From: Pseudomonadota bacterium | Lineage (GTDB): Bacteria; Pseudomonadota; Alphaproteobacteria; Rhizobiales; Xanthobacteraceae | Assembly (NCBI GenBank): GCA_023423415.1 | Contig: JAFAFP010000141.1 | Location: forward strand, 1 to 25,631 | Length of the DNA stretch: 25,631 nt | Direction: 5' to 3' | Shown: piece after piece, positions 13,402 through 23,100 of the stretch | How positions within the stretch are numbered: position 1 is the stretch's first letter | Layout: each line of letters opens with the position of its first letter | Made by a program: the position numbers and the translations under genes | The notes under the pieces: generated by a model | What the model was told of the DNA's origin: nothing | Database searches by the model: none | Seen by the model: the letters and a program-made list of their open reading frames with translations, nothing else

Positions 13402-16042
13402 TGCCTGTGCCTTCCACATCCGAAACTGGGAGCCTTACCTCGACCTGACTGCCTTCTCCGAGCTGCGAAGTTATCGTGATGGTTCCACTGTGGCGTTCTA
13501 TAATCCTGGCGACATGCGCCATGCCGAGGCCGACGCCGAATGTCTTGGTGCTGAACAGCGGTTCGAATACACGCGAGCGCACTTCCTCCGTCATGCCGAC
13601 ACCGTTGTCCGTAACGGTCAGACGGACAACATCACCAATATTCTCGGTCGACAACACGACCTTCCCGTTGTCTGAACGCCGTTCGCCGATGGCCTGCATA
13701 GCGTTCTGTACGAGATTGACCAAAGCCTGCCGCAATCTTTCACCGTCCGCCTGAATAAAGCGGCCGGACCTCAGATCAAATTCGATCGGCACAGGCGACA
13801 GTTCGCGAAGCTCTCCGGCATGGAGTTCGAGCCAGCTGTCGATGGCGAGCGGCGCCATATTCGGATGCGGTCGCCGGGAAAAATGAAGAAGCTCCTCGAT
13901 GATCCGGGCGCATCGCTCCACATTGCGCTGAACCCGATCAAGCTCGTTTTGCCACCCGGGACCCTCTTTTCCATAAGAACGCCTTAGAACTGCAACGGAA
14001 TTCATCAGCGACCCCAGTGGATTGCGCAGTTCGTGGCTGACCGTTGCGGTGACCTGACCGATCGTCGCAAGGCGTTCAGCCTTGGCAAGCTCTCCCTGGG
14101 CATCCCGCAGCCTCTCGAGCGATGCGATCAGATTTCGCTGCGCAAGTTCTCGGCTTTCATTGGAAAGGACGATCCACCACGCGCTGACCGCCAGCAGCGG
14201 CAGCAGCGCAAGAAACACGCGTAGCAACAGCGCATCGCTCGCAAGATGCGGCATATCCGCACTCGGTTCAATCAGACGATAAGTCAGTAGAAACAAGGCG
14301 CCGGCGACCACCGATAACGCCAGCAGGAGCCCTCCGACCTTGAGCAGCCGTTGCGGCATATGTGGCGCGAGTCTGCGCGAGAAACCTGGTCCAAAGTATC
14401 GCGACCTCGAAGATTCGAGCGCATGACTCGATTTCTTACAGGAGTCGTGGCAATGCGCCTCGAGGCTACAACAGAGAGAGCAGATCGGCCGCTCATAGAA
14501 GCCGCAATAGGCCATGTCTTCGCGCTCGTAGGAATGATCGCAGATCTCACAGCGCAAGGCCGCACCTTCCATGCCCGTCAACGCGGGCGGCGGCTGACGC
14601 GCGATGTAATATCGGCCGCGAGTGACAATGCCGACCAGGATGGCGGTCGTGAATGAGATGGCAAATGACAATGGCGCCGAGTAGGCCTGCGCCGTCAAGC
14701 CAAAGAATCCATTGAATGCTACAATTGAAACAACAGAACCAAGGGCCATGCCTCCACATCCCACCGGATTGAAATTCGGCAGATGAGCTCGCTTGAATTC
14801 GATGAAGGCAGGACTGATCTTGAGTGGCTTCAGCACCCACAGATCGGCGAAAATAGCTCCAATCCATGCCGTCGCAATGCATGAATAGACCGCCAAAGCG
14901 AGCTCGAGCGTCTGAAAGATACCGAGCAGCATCAGTAGCAGAGAGATCAGGATATTGAAAACAAGCCAGACTACGCGACCCGGATGATAGTGAGTTACTC
15001 GCGAAAAGAAGTTCGACCAGGCAAGAGAACCGGCATAGGCATTGGTGACGTTGATCTTGACCTGCGAGAGCAGGACAAAGAAGGTTGCCGCAAACAAAAC
15101 CGTCGACGCATCGCTGAAGACGTAATGATAGGCGGTGATATACATGTGAACCGGCTCAAGCGAGACTGCCGGCAACAGCCCCCCACTCAGAGCAAGAACT
15201 GCGAGCAGACTTCCACCCAATACCTTGAGGCCGCCAATCAGAATCCAGCCGGGGCCAGCAAAAATCACTGCGCTCCACCAGCGCACGCGGTTGTCCGGGG
15301 TCTTGTTCGGCAGAAACCTCAGGTAGTCCACCTGTTCGCCGACCTGGACAACGAGTGAGCACATCACGCTAAGGGCTGCGCCGAACGCAAGGCTGTTGAA
15401 TCCGCTTTTACTCCCGTCAGTCCCCGCAAAATTCGTCCAGATCCGGAGGTCTTCCGGCTGTTTCCATACAATCATCACGAATGGCGTGATCATCATCAGC
15501 AACCAGAGCGGTTGCGTCACCAATTGCAGGCGACTGATCATGGTGATGCCCATTATCGTCACCGGAATGATGATGACAGATGAAACGATGTAGCCGACCA
15601 CCAGCGGAACATCCGCATATAGCTTCAACGCCTGCGCCATGATGGCGCCTTCAAGCGCAAAGAAAATGAAGGTAAAGCTCGCATAAATCAGCGAAGTAAT
15701 GGTCGATCCGATATACCCGAATCCTGCACCGCGGGTCAGCAGATCAAGATCGATATTGTATCGGCTGGAATAATAGGAAATCGGAAGGTTCGTGATGAAA
15801 ATGAAGATCGAGCCAACGAGAATGGCGAGAGCCGCGTTGGTAAAGCCGTAGCTGAACGTGATCGCGCCCCCAATCGCCTCCAGCGCAAGAAATGAGATGC
15901 CGCCGAGCGCCGTATTGCTGATAACGAATGGAGACCAGCGTCGAAAAGATTTTGCAGTGTAACGTAAAGAATAGTCCTCCAGTGTTTCGTTGGCGATCCA
16001 CGAATGATAGGATCGCAACGCTGGAAGCCGTGGCGTTTCCAC
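13394..16042 (-). CDS. NCS1 permease - Cys-rich domain - histidine kinase fusion
   Basis: This 882-residue membrane protein starts at GTG after GGGGGAAACG. Residues about 10-480 form an NCS1-family (purine/cytosine/allantoin permease) domain of roughly 12 helices, with the typical soluble start SYHSWIANETLEDYSLRY. Residues 498-535 are a Cys-rich segment (Cys498, 501, 513, 521, 524, 525, 531, 535, plus His530/532) that looks like a zinc or Fe-S site. Two more helices follow (about 568-590 and 605-626), then a coiled coil and a kinase: VSHELRNPLGS with His670, N-box NLVQNAMQAIG, G1 DNGVGMTEE, G2 GVGLGMAH. All kinase boxes are intact. A transporter-linked kinase of this kind recalls CbrA, where an SLC5 transporter is fused to a kinase, but here the transporter is NCS1. 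It may sense or import a nitrogenous compound. Confidence 0.93.
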   Translation of the reverse strand: METPRLPALRSYHSWIANETLEDYSLRYTAKSFRRWSPFVISNTALGGISFLALEAIGGAITFSYGFTNAALAILVGSIFIFITNLPISYYSSRYNIDLDLLTRGAGFGYIGSTITSLIYASFTFIFFALEGAIMAQALKLYADVPLVVGYIVSSVIIIPVTIMGITMISRLQLVTQPLWLLMMITPFVMIVWKQPEDLRIWTNFAGTDGSKSGFNSLAFGAALSVMCSLVVQVGEQVDYLRFLPNKTPDNRVRWWSAVIFAGPGWILIGGLKVLGGSLLAVLALSGGLLPAVSLEPVHMYITAYHYVFSDASTVLFAATFFVLLSQVKINVTNAYAGSLAWSNFFSRVTHYHPGRVVWLVFNILISLLLMLLGIFQTLELALAVYSCIATAWIGAIFADLWVLKPLKISPAFIEFKRAHLPNFNPVGCGGMALGSVVSIVAFNGFFGLTAQAYSAPLSFAISFTTAILVGIVTRGRYYIARQPPPALTGMEGAALRCEICDHSYEREDMAYCGFYERPICSLCCSLEAHCHDSCKKSSHALESSRSRYFGPGFSRRLAPHMPQRLLKVGGLLLALSVVAGALFLLTYRLIEPSADMPHLASDALLLRVFLALLPLLAVSAWWIVLSNESRELAQRNLIASLERLRDAQGELAKAERLATIGQVTATVSHELRNPLGSLMNSVAVLRRSYGKEGPGWQNELDRVQRNVERCARIIEELLHFSRRPHPNMAPLAIDSWLELHAGELRELSPVPIEFDLRSGRFIQADGERLRQALVNLVQNAMQAIGERRSDNGKVVLSTENIGDVVRLTVTDNGVGMTEEVRSRVFEPLFSTKTFGVGLGMAHVARIIERHSGTITITSQLGEGSQVEVRLPVSDVEGTGNG

Positions 16043-16740
16043 TTGGCGTTTCCCCCGTTATAGTTTTGCGCGACCTTAAGTTATTTTTTCTTGCAGTTCC
16101 ATGCACCCTATGCCGGACAACGCGTGCGGTTCATTGTCCCGGCACAGCCTGGATTGTGGAACGGACTTTGTTTCGCGAGACCGCAAGGAGCGCTCGCCCA
16201 TAGACCAAAGGTCTGATTGCGTCGGAATCCGCCCAAGTACCGAAGCCAATGGGGTTGCTCATCCGCGCTTGCGCCGCGCGGTCGAGCGTAGACGGCGCGA
16301 CGAATACCCAGAGGCCAATCGGTGACGATCATTGCGTAAGGTTTTGAGATCAGCGAAAGCACAGCCTGCAACGGCTAGCGCTTACCCCACAGGTTGGGAG
16401 CGGGCCTGGAGAACCGTTCGTCGCGCGCCATCGGATCACCAAGCGGTTGACGCGAGCTGTGTGGCGGCAATCGGACAATTCCGTTGTGACTATCCGCTGA
16501 TCGGTAACCACATCCGGTCGTCGTCGGTCTGGCTCGACCCGGAAGCTCCTGCCCTTGTTCAGACGCTCATGCACGAGCGCATCGCCCGCGGCGATATTCC
16601 GCAAGGCTTACACTCTGTCTGTTGTTTGAAGCGAGATTGACGATCACGCGACCCAGATCATCGCTAGTAGCGTGTCCCTCGAACAGATTGTCGCGGGCTC
16701 CGCAAAATCAGACTTGGGGTTCGCAATTTTGTACGCAAAA
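16043..16740. other. Intergenic region without recognisable gene
   Basis: Short open frames exist on both strands but none resembles a known family or has a convincing ribosome binding site together with normal codon use. The first 60 bp are AT-rich (AAAAAATAACTTAAG on the minus strand) and should hold the promoter of the fusion-kinase gene. A small hairpin, AGACC-AAA-GGTCT at 16202-16214, is present. The rest could be worn-down coding DNA next to an integration scar. Confidence 0.5.
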
Positions 16741-16789
16741 TGGTGCGCCCGAAAGGATTCGAACCTCTGACCCCAGATTCGTAATCTGG
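16741..16789 (-). other. 3' part of a tRNA-Arg(ACG), probable attachment-site remnant
   Basis: Read on the minus strand, this has an anticodon stem CCAGA/TCTGG around the loop TTACGAA (anticodon ACG), a variable loop, a T-arm with GGTTCGAATCC, and the 3' acceptor strand ending GGGCGCACCA. No D-arm or 5' acceptor strand lies upstream (16790 onward), so only about 50 nt of a tRNA are present. Such 3' tRNA copies are left when integrases of the tyrosine family insert elements into tRNA genes. The intact tRNA-Arg should be at the other end of the element or at the original locus, outside this window. Confidence 0.75.
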
Positions 16790-16939
16790 TGGAAGCTATT
16801 GAAATCATTGAGGTCGGCAAGGATCGGAATTGGGACCTCTGCAAGAGCTTTTGTACTATCTGCCGGTCTTTCATAAAATCGCAGATCTGAGGGTTGATGG
16901 GTGGACTACAGACCGGCCTATCCTTCGGAAACACCCGGC

Positions 16940-17170
16940 GAGCCAGAATCTTCTTCACATTGGCCATGACCTGCCGTGACGTAGTTAGGTGTGCCAGTTG
17001 GCGCAAACAGCCCGAACTACGACGAAGCGTTGAAGCCCGGCCCACCAGCTTCGGCAAAGGTCGGGACATCGGGCAAATGATTGCAACCGGTGCGGACTCG
17101 CGACAGCAAACGCCCGTACGGTGCCAGACTGCACATTGCGAATGACGGTCGGTAGGCGGCTTAGCACAGG
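16940..17170 (-). pseudogene. Frameshifted fragment of a Bug-type (TctC-like) solute-binding protein
   Basis: Minus-strand translation gives VIRNVQSGTVRAFAVAS and PHRLQS. After a one-base frame change it gives LPDVPTFAEAGGPGFNASS, an in-frame stop, then FGLFAPTGTP and NYVTA. In order, these are the well-conserved C-terminal-half blocks of tripartite tricarboxylate transporter binding proteins (VRAGKVRALAVTS, LPDVPTFAEAG, YGLLAPAGTP). The N-terminal half and signal peptide are missing. The intact gene at 24273-25232 carries the same blocks (FPNIPTMAEAGGPA, WAPVGTP), so this is a related but separate relic. Confidence 0.75.
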
Positions 17171-17493
17171 TGGGCGATACCAGTCTTAGGCTGGAGGTTG
17201 CTGATTAAAGCTCTGAACGCGTTGTAGACCTGCCAACGGCAATGGGGCAGGCCGATGAGCGTCCATCCCGCATTCGCGCCGCGATGGCTTCGGACGAGCC
17301 CAGCAGGAACCCTGGACGACGAGTGTCTGGTGAGCAACGTGTTCTTAAGTCCACACGGAGTTCACCAGATGTCCGCCAATGGACATTCACGCAACCAATA
17401 TGGCCAGAACAACAATCAATTTCGCTGATGAAGCTTCGTGAGGTCTTATCGCGGTGATCACAACGCGCTTCTGGGCGAAAAAGGAAAACACCG
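17171..17493. other. Upstream region of the dehalogenase operon, no gene seen
   Basis: No protein family is recognisable here on either strand. The 3' end supplies the ribosome binding site AAGGAAAA in front of the GTG at 17494 and must hold the operon promoter. I could not pick out a convincing -35/-10 pair. Confidence 0.4.
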
Positions 17494-18198
17494 GTGACCG
17501 ACATTCAGAATCTGAAGGACACGATCAAAGTTTGCATGTTCGACCAGTACGGCACGGTCGTGGACATGCAGGGTGGGCTCACCAAGATCGCCACGCCGTA
17601 CCTCGTATCCAAAGGCTGGAAGGGAAACCCGAATTCGTTCGTCACCTGGTGGCGGCGAACGCACTTCGAGAACTCCATGATCGACGCTCTCTTGCATAGG
17701 GAGCACACGCCGTATCGCGAGATCGGCTTCCGCGCGGTTGACCACGTCCTCAACCGTTGCGGCATCCAGCACACGGATGACGAGGTTCGCAACCTGGTCT
17801 CGGAGATCGAGAAGCTTGAGTGCTTCCCGGAAGTCCCGGCCGCTCTCGCCAAGCTGCAGACGAAGTACCAACTGGTGGTGCTGTCGAATGGCGACCCGGA
17901 CATGCTAGAAACCGCAAAAAGGTACCATAAGGTCCCGTTCGATCGCGTCATTTCGGTCGCCGAGGCCAACTCGTTCAAGCCTCACGTCGCGACCTACACT
18001 AAAGCTGCCGAACTTCTGGGCCTTCGCATGGACGAGATCCTGTTCGTCGCCAACCACGCATTCGACGTTATCGGGGCCAAGTCCGCAGGCATGCGCACCG
18101 CCATGATCAACCGGCGCGACCGTCCGTTCGAGCGCACCCCGCATAAGCCGGACGTCACTGTGCCGACTATGACGGACCTCGCCAATGCATTGGTCTGA
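17494..18198 (+). CDS. Haloacid dehalogenase type II-like hydrolase (HAD superfamily)
   Basis: This 234-residue protein begins at GTG after AAGGAAAACACCG. HAD motifs: motif I FDQYGTVVD with nucleophile Asp17, WWRRTHFE in the cap (Arg54 or Arg55 in the place of the halide-binding Arg of L-2-haloacid dehalogenases), motif II SNGDPDML (Ser131), motif III Lys162 in FKPHVATY, and motif IV VANHAFDVIGAKSAG (Asp191). This set points to (S)-2-haloacid dehalogenase type II, which replaces the halide with hydroxyl and inverts the configuration. Motif IV reads VANHAFD where well-studied enzymes have SSNAWD, so substrate range may differ, or the true activity could be on another compound. It overlaps the CoA-transferase gene by 14 bp. 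Confidence 0.85.
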   Translation: MTDIQNLKDTIKVCMFDQYGTVVDMQGGLTKIATPYLVSKGWKGNPNSFVTWWRRTHFENSMIDALLHREHTPYREIGFRAVDHVLNRCGIQHTDDEVRNLVSEIEKLECFPEVPAALAKLQTKYQLVVLSNGDPDMLETAKRYHKVPFDRVISVAEANSFKPHVATYTKAAELLGLRMDEILFVANHAFDVIGAKSAGMRTAMINRRDRPFERTPHKPDVTVPTMTDLANALV

Positions 18199-19420
18199 CG
18201 GAGCTCCGCTCCAGGGCGTAAAGATCCTCGATCTCTGCCGCGTCGTTTCGGGACCTTTCGCAACGATGCTGCTGGGAGATTTGGGAGCCGACGTGCTCAA
18301 GATCGAAGAGCCGAACAACGGCGACGAAGCGCGGACCTATGGTCCGCCCTTTGTCGGCGGCGAAAGCGCTTATTTTCTGTCCGTCAACCGGAATAAGCGC
18401 AGTTGCGCCGTCGACCTCAAATCGGAGGGAGGCAAAGAGTTGATTCTCCGCTTGGCGTCGGCTGGAGACGTTGTGATCGAGAATTTCAGACCCGGCACGA
18501 TGGAGCGGCTGGGGCTTGGCTTCGAGACGCTCCGGAAGGCCAACGATCGCCTAGTTTACTGCGGGATTTCTGGTTTCGGACGATCGGGCCCCGAGGCTAA
18601 TCGGCCAGGCTATGATCTGATCCTGCAGGGCGAGTCCGGAGTAATGGACATCACCGGTGATGCCGATGGCCCTCCGACCAAGGTCGGAACCTCCATCGCC
18701 GATCTCGTCACCGGCCTCTACGCGGCACAGGCGGTCTTGGCCGCCTTGGCTCAGCGCCAACGCACGGGAAAGGGAGGTCGGGTCGACGTTTCCATGCTCG
18801 ATTCCATGGCGTCATTACTGACGTTCAACGCCGGCATGTACTATACTTCCGGCAAGAGCCCGAAGCGGCGCGGCAATGCGCATCCCACGATCAGCCCCTA
18901 TGAGACCTTCCAGGCCTCCGATGGCTGGTTCAATCTCGGCGTCGCCAATGATCGGTTCTGGGCATCTTTCTGTAAGGTCATGGACCGTCCCGATCTGATG
19001 GCAGAGCCGCGCTACGCTCGCGCCGCAGACCGAGCCGCGCTGCGTTCAGAACTGAAGGCGGTCCTGGAGCCGATTTTCCGGGAGAGGCCCCGCGATTATT
19101 GGACAGCGCTGTTTGCCGGCGCGAGCATTCCGTGCGGTGCAATTAAATCAGTTGGCGAAGTCTGCGAGGCTCCTCAACTTGTGGCCCGAGGTGTTGCTCG
19201 CAGCATGCAGCATCCGGCAGCTGGTGACCTGCGTTATCTGGCGAGCACCGTCCGCTTCGACGATCAACCACCTCCAGACGCAAGAAGGCCGCCTCTCCTC
19301 GGCGAGCACACCAACGAGATTCTGACTGAATGGCTGTCGATGGATGACGCCGAGATTGCAAACTTTGCTGACAAAGGCGCGTTCGGAAAGTCCGAGGCGA
19401 GTCTCAAGGAGGGCGTATGA
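18185..19420 (+). CDS. Class III CoA-transferase (CaiB/BaiF family)
   Basis: This is a 411-residue cytoplasmic enzyme of the family that includes formyl-CoA:oxalate and succinyl-CoA-dependent CoA-transferases. Blocks seen are GVKILDLCRVVSGPFATMLLGDLGADVLKIE at the start, SVNRNKRSCAVDLKS, VVIENFRPGTMERLG, YCGISGFGRSGP, and VGTSIADLVTGLYAA, where Asp173 is the catalytic aspartate that carries the acyl group as an anhydride. Length is normal. It would attach CoA to a carboxylic acid, likely the substrate or product of the neighbouring dehalogenase. Its start lies inside the dehalogenase gene and its stop overlaps the thioesterase start (ATGA), so the three genes are one operon. Confidence 0.94.
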   Translation: MHWSDGAPLQGVKILDLCRVVSGPFATMLLGDLGADVLKIEEPNNGDEARTYGPPFVGGESAYFLSVNRNKRSCAVDLKSEGGKELILRLASAGDVVIENFRPGTMERLGLGFETLRKANDRLVYCGISGFGRSGPEANRPGYDLILQGESGVMDITGDADGPPTKVGTSIADLVTGLYAAQAVLAALAQRQRTGKGGRVDVSMLDSMASLLTFNAGMYYTSGKSPKRRGNAHPTISPYETFQASDGWFNLGVANDRFWASFCKVMDRPDLMAEPRYARAADRAALRSELKAVLEPIFRERPRDYWTALFAGASIPCGAIKSVGEVCEAPQLVARGVARSMQHPAAGDLRYLASTVRFDDQPPPDARRPPLLGEHTNEILTEWLSMDDAEIANFADKGAFGKSEASLKEGV

Positions 19421-19860
19421 GCGAGGCACAGCACGACTGGAAATCCGTTGGAGCGCAAATGTTCGAGCGCGCGACCAGCGAGAGCCGCCAGGAGTTCAAC
19501 TCCTTCTTTCTCTCCAGGCTGCTCGGCTTTGAAGTTTCGTACCCCGGGCAGGAATGCGTTGTGCAGTTCAACGCGATTCCTACCCTTTTTAATCCTCAAG
19601 GCACGCTTCATGGTGGCGTACTCGCCACCGCCATGGACATTTCCATGGGGCATTTGCTCCGTCATCGCGCAAGCGCCGGCGCGACGCTCGAGATGAAGAT
19701 TCAGTACATCGCGCCGATCAAACAGGGATTAGTGACCTGCCGCGCGTCTTTCCTGCGTCAGGGAAGGAGCATTTCGTATCTGCAATCGCAAGCATTTAGT
19801 AGCGATGGCGAGCTCGCTGCGCACGCAACTGCTACGTGGAAGCTTCTCAAGACCGCTTAA
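19417..19860 (+). CDS. PaaI-family hotdog thioesterase
   Basis: This 147-residue hotdog-fold protein shows NPQGTLHGGVLATAMDISMG, the PaaI/YbgC-like motif: His65-Gly-Gly in the turn and Asp74 on the central helix, the usual catalytic site. The closing strands (LEMKIQYIAPIKQG, GRSISYLQSQAFSSDGELAAHATATWK) are also typical. It should hydrolyse an acyl-CoA, recycling CoA or releasing the end product of the pathway begun by the CoA-transferase upstream. ATG overlaps that gene's stop. Small GC hairpin at 19933-19946 (GGCCGC-CA-GCGGCC) downstream, without T-run. Confidence 0.93.
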   Translation: MSEAQHDWKSVGAQMFERATSESRQEFNSFFLSRLLGFEVSYPGQECVVQFNAIPTLFNPQGTLHGGVLATAMDISMGHLLRHRASAGATLEMKIQYIAPIKQGLVTCRASFLRQGRSISYLQSQAFSSDGELAAHATATWKLLKTA

Positions 19861-20110
19861 AGTGGCGCGGCAATCCGCACAAAAAAGCTGGGCGTGTAAT
19901 TTCCCTCCTCGGCGGCAACAATTGAGACAACCGGCCGCCAGCGGCCCTCATGAGAGTACAACTGGTGTCACCGAGTGAGAATACCGGTCGTGTTAGCTGC
20001 GGCGGGCAGAACTTCCGTCAAAGACTAAAAGAGCCATTACCTGCCTCCGGGACTTTTCGACCGCTGCCTTCAAACAAGCTTTCCGTGGATCAGAATCGTC
20101 GGTGGCTCTG
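19861..20110. other. Intergenic region between operon and YdiJ-like gene
   Basis: No gene is seen. It contains the 6-2-6 hairpin at 19933-19946 noted for the thioesterase and probably a promoter for the next gene. Whether transcription from the dehalogenase operon continues through it cannot be decided from sequence alone. Confidence 0.4.
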
Positions 20111-23100
20111 ATGATCCCGCGCCTCTCCGCCGAGAATTCCGACGCTCTGCATGCCCGGTTCATTGATGAGCTCCGCCGACGCGGCTTCGCGGGCGAGCTT
20201 TCGACAACATATTCCGACCGAAACGTCGTCGCGACAGACAATTCGGTCTACCAGAGCACTCCGCAAGCGGTCGCGTGTCCAACCTCAATCGCAGATATTG
20301 AGCTCATTGCACGCCTCTCCAACGAAGAAGCGTATCGGAAGCTGACGATTGCGCCGAGAGGCGGCGGGACAGGCACCAACGGTCAATCCTTGGCCGACGG
20401 TATCGTTGTCGACATTTCGCGCAATATGAACCGCATCCTTGAGATCAACCCTGAGGGAGGCTGGGTTCGGGTGCAAGCCGGGGTGGTCAAGGACCAGCTC
20501 AACCGAGCGCTGCGGCCTCATGGACTGTTTTTCGCTCCGGAGCTTTCCACTTCGAACCGCGCGACGATCGGCGGAATGATCAGCACCGACGCGAGCGGAC
20601 AGGGTTCGTGCCTCTATGGCAAGACCCGCGATCACGTGTTGGAGCTCACCACCGTCCTTCTCGACGGCTCGGTCTGGACATCTCGCCCCATCGATGACGA
20701 GGAACTCGCCACCATCAAATCTCGCGACGATCGTATCGGCTCGATCCATCGGACGGTAGATCAGATCCAGCGAGACCATGCTCAAGAAATCGCCGAGCGC
20801 TTTCCAAAGCTGAATCGCTGCCTCACAGGTTACGATCTTGCGCACATCCGGAATGGGGATGGGCTCTTCGATCTCAACGCCATTCTTTGCGGCTCCGAAG
20901 GCACCCTCGGCTTCCATGCGGAAATGAAAGTTCGGGTGCTGCCGATTCCGAAATGCAGCGCCATCGTAAACATCCGCTACGCCAGCTTCGATGCCGCACT
21001 GCGTGATGCTTCAACGCTGATCGAGCTCAAGGCGGCTTCGGTCGAGACCGTGGACTCGCTCGTGCTGTCGCTGGGTCGCAATGACAGCTCTTGGGCGGGC
21101 GTCGGTCAGTACTTCCCTGATGATCCGGAGGGGCCCGCTCAGGCGATCAACTTGGTTGAGTTCATTGCCGAGCAGGAAGCGGAACTGGATGCCCGACTGT
21201 TTCTAGTCGAGAGCGCTCTGGGACGTTTGACGAACGGCGGTCAGCGGCTCGGCTACACCATTGCGCGCGGCGAAACGGAAACCAAGAATATTTGGACGAT
21301 GCGCAAGCGTGCCGCGGGGCTGCTCGGCAACGTTCACGGTGAAAAGAGGCCCATTCCATTCGTCGAGGACACGGCGGTTCCCCCTGAAAAGCTTGCTGAC
21401 TATATCGCCGAGTTTCGCGAATTGCTGGATCGCCGCGGACTGGCGTATGGCATGTTCGGGCACGTTGACGCCGGCGTCCTTCACGTCCGACCTGCCATCG
21501 ATATGAAGGATCCTGAACAGGAGCTCCTGCTCAGGGACATCAGCGACGAGGTAGCAGCGCTTACGCTGAAATACGGTGGCCTGCTGTGGGGCGAGCACGG
21601 GAAGGGTTTGCGCTCGGAATACGTTCCAAGCTTCTTCGGCCCTCTCTATCCGGCGCTACAAAAGATCAAAGCAGCCTTTGACCCCGGCAACCGGCTCAAT
21701 CCGGGGAAGATCGTCGCACCGGTCGATGGGCGCCTGTTGAAGGTCGACGAGATCACAACGCGCGGTCAACTGGATCGCCAGATTTCGCCACAGGCTCGGA
21801 TTGCCTTCGGCGAAGCGATGTATTGCAACGGCAATGGCGCCTGCTTCAATTTTGATCCCGATGATGCGATGTGCCCCTCCTGGAAAGTGACGCGCGATCG
21901 GCGGCATTCCCCCAAGGGGCGCTCGGCACTGGTGCGAGAGTGGCTGCGCCTGCTCGCGATGCAGGGATTTGATCCATCGCGCGATCGGGCCCAACCATCC
22001 TGGCTGTCACTGCCTCGTCGCGCCTGGAACAGTTTCCAGGCTTGGCTCGGTCAGACCGATTTCTCCCATGAGGTGAAGGCCGCAATGGATGGCTGCCTGA
22101 ACTGCAAGTCTTGTGTCGGGCAGTGTCCGATCCAGGTGGATGTGCCGGCGTTTCGATCGAAATTCTTAGCAGCGTACTATGGGCGCTACCTGCGACCGCC
22201 GAGGGATCTCCTGCTGGCCGTGCTGGAACCCGCTTTGCCGATCGCGGCGCGTTTCCCGGCGGTTTACAATGCAAGTATCTCAAGCACTCCCGGAAGGGCT
22301 TTGCTTCGCTTGCTAGGGCTCGTGGCCACACCACGCCTCACTGGGCAACGCCCGGAGGTGTCGCTTTCCACAATTGGGGTGCGCACAGCCACAGCGGAAG
22401 AAATCCGCAGTCTGAGCCCCGATGAACGTCAGCGAAGCGCCGTGATCGTTCAGGACGCCTTTACGAGTTACTTTGAAACCCAGTTGCTAAGCGACCTGGT
22501 TCGGTCGATCGAGGGGCTGGGGTTTGTGGCCTGGCTTGCTCCCTTCAAACCCAACGGAAAGCCGCTTCATGTGAACGGCCGTTTGGCGGCCTTCCATAAG
22601 CTGGCGTCCAACAATGCCAAGATGTTGAATGAACTGTCGGCGTTGGGCGTTAGCCTGGTGGGTATCGACCCCTCTATGACATTGACGTATCGCTCCGAAT
22701 ATCGAAGCACGCTGGGCAGCGCGGCACCTAAAGTCCTATTGCCGCAAGAGTGGCTTCGGTCCGCCTTAGGCGGTCGTGCCTGTTCCAGGGGGACATCCAC
22801 CGAATTCTTCCTCTTGCCTCACTGCACCGAACGCACAAATGCAATCGCAGCGGTCAACGACTGGATGACAGTCTTTGCTTCGCTTGGAGCGAAGCTCAAT
22901 GTTCTACCGAGCGGTTGCTGCGGAATGGCGGGAACTTATGGCCACGAGGCTGTGAATCGTCGCACCTCGGAGCAGATTTACAGCATGAGCTGGGCGTCGC
23001 TCATCCGCAAGCCCGAATATCGGGAGCGTCTGCTGGCAACTGGCTATTCGTGCCGCTCACAAGTGAAATTGATTGATCAGCTTGCTCTGCGCCACCCTAT

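Noticed and set aside
16797..16810. ATTGAAATCATTG also occurring near 2043-2055, as possible att repeat
   Set aside because: A shared 13-mer is expected several times by chance in a window of this size, and the first copy has no tRNA context.
16622..16876. 84-codon open frame containing GAPERIRTSDPRF
   Set aside because: This peptide is the antisense translation of a tRNA 3' end, a well-known annotation artefact; it led me to the tRNA-Arg remnant.
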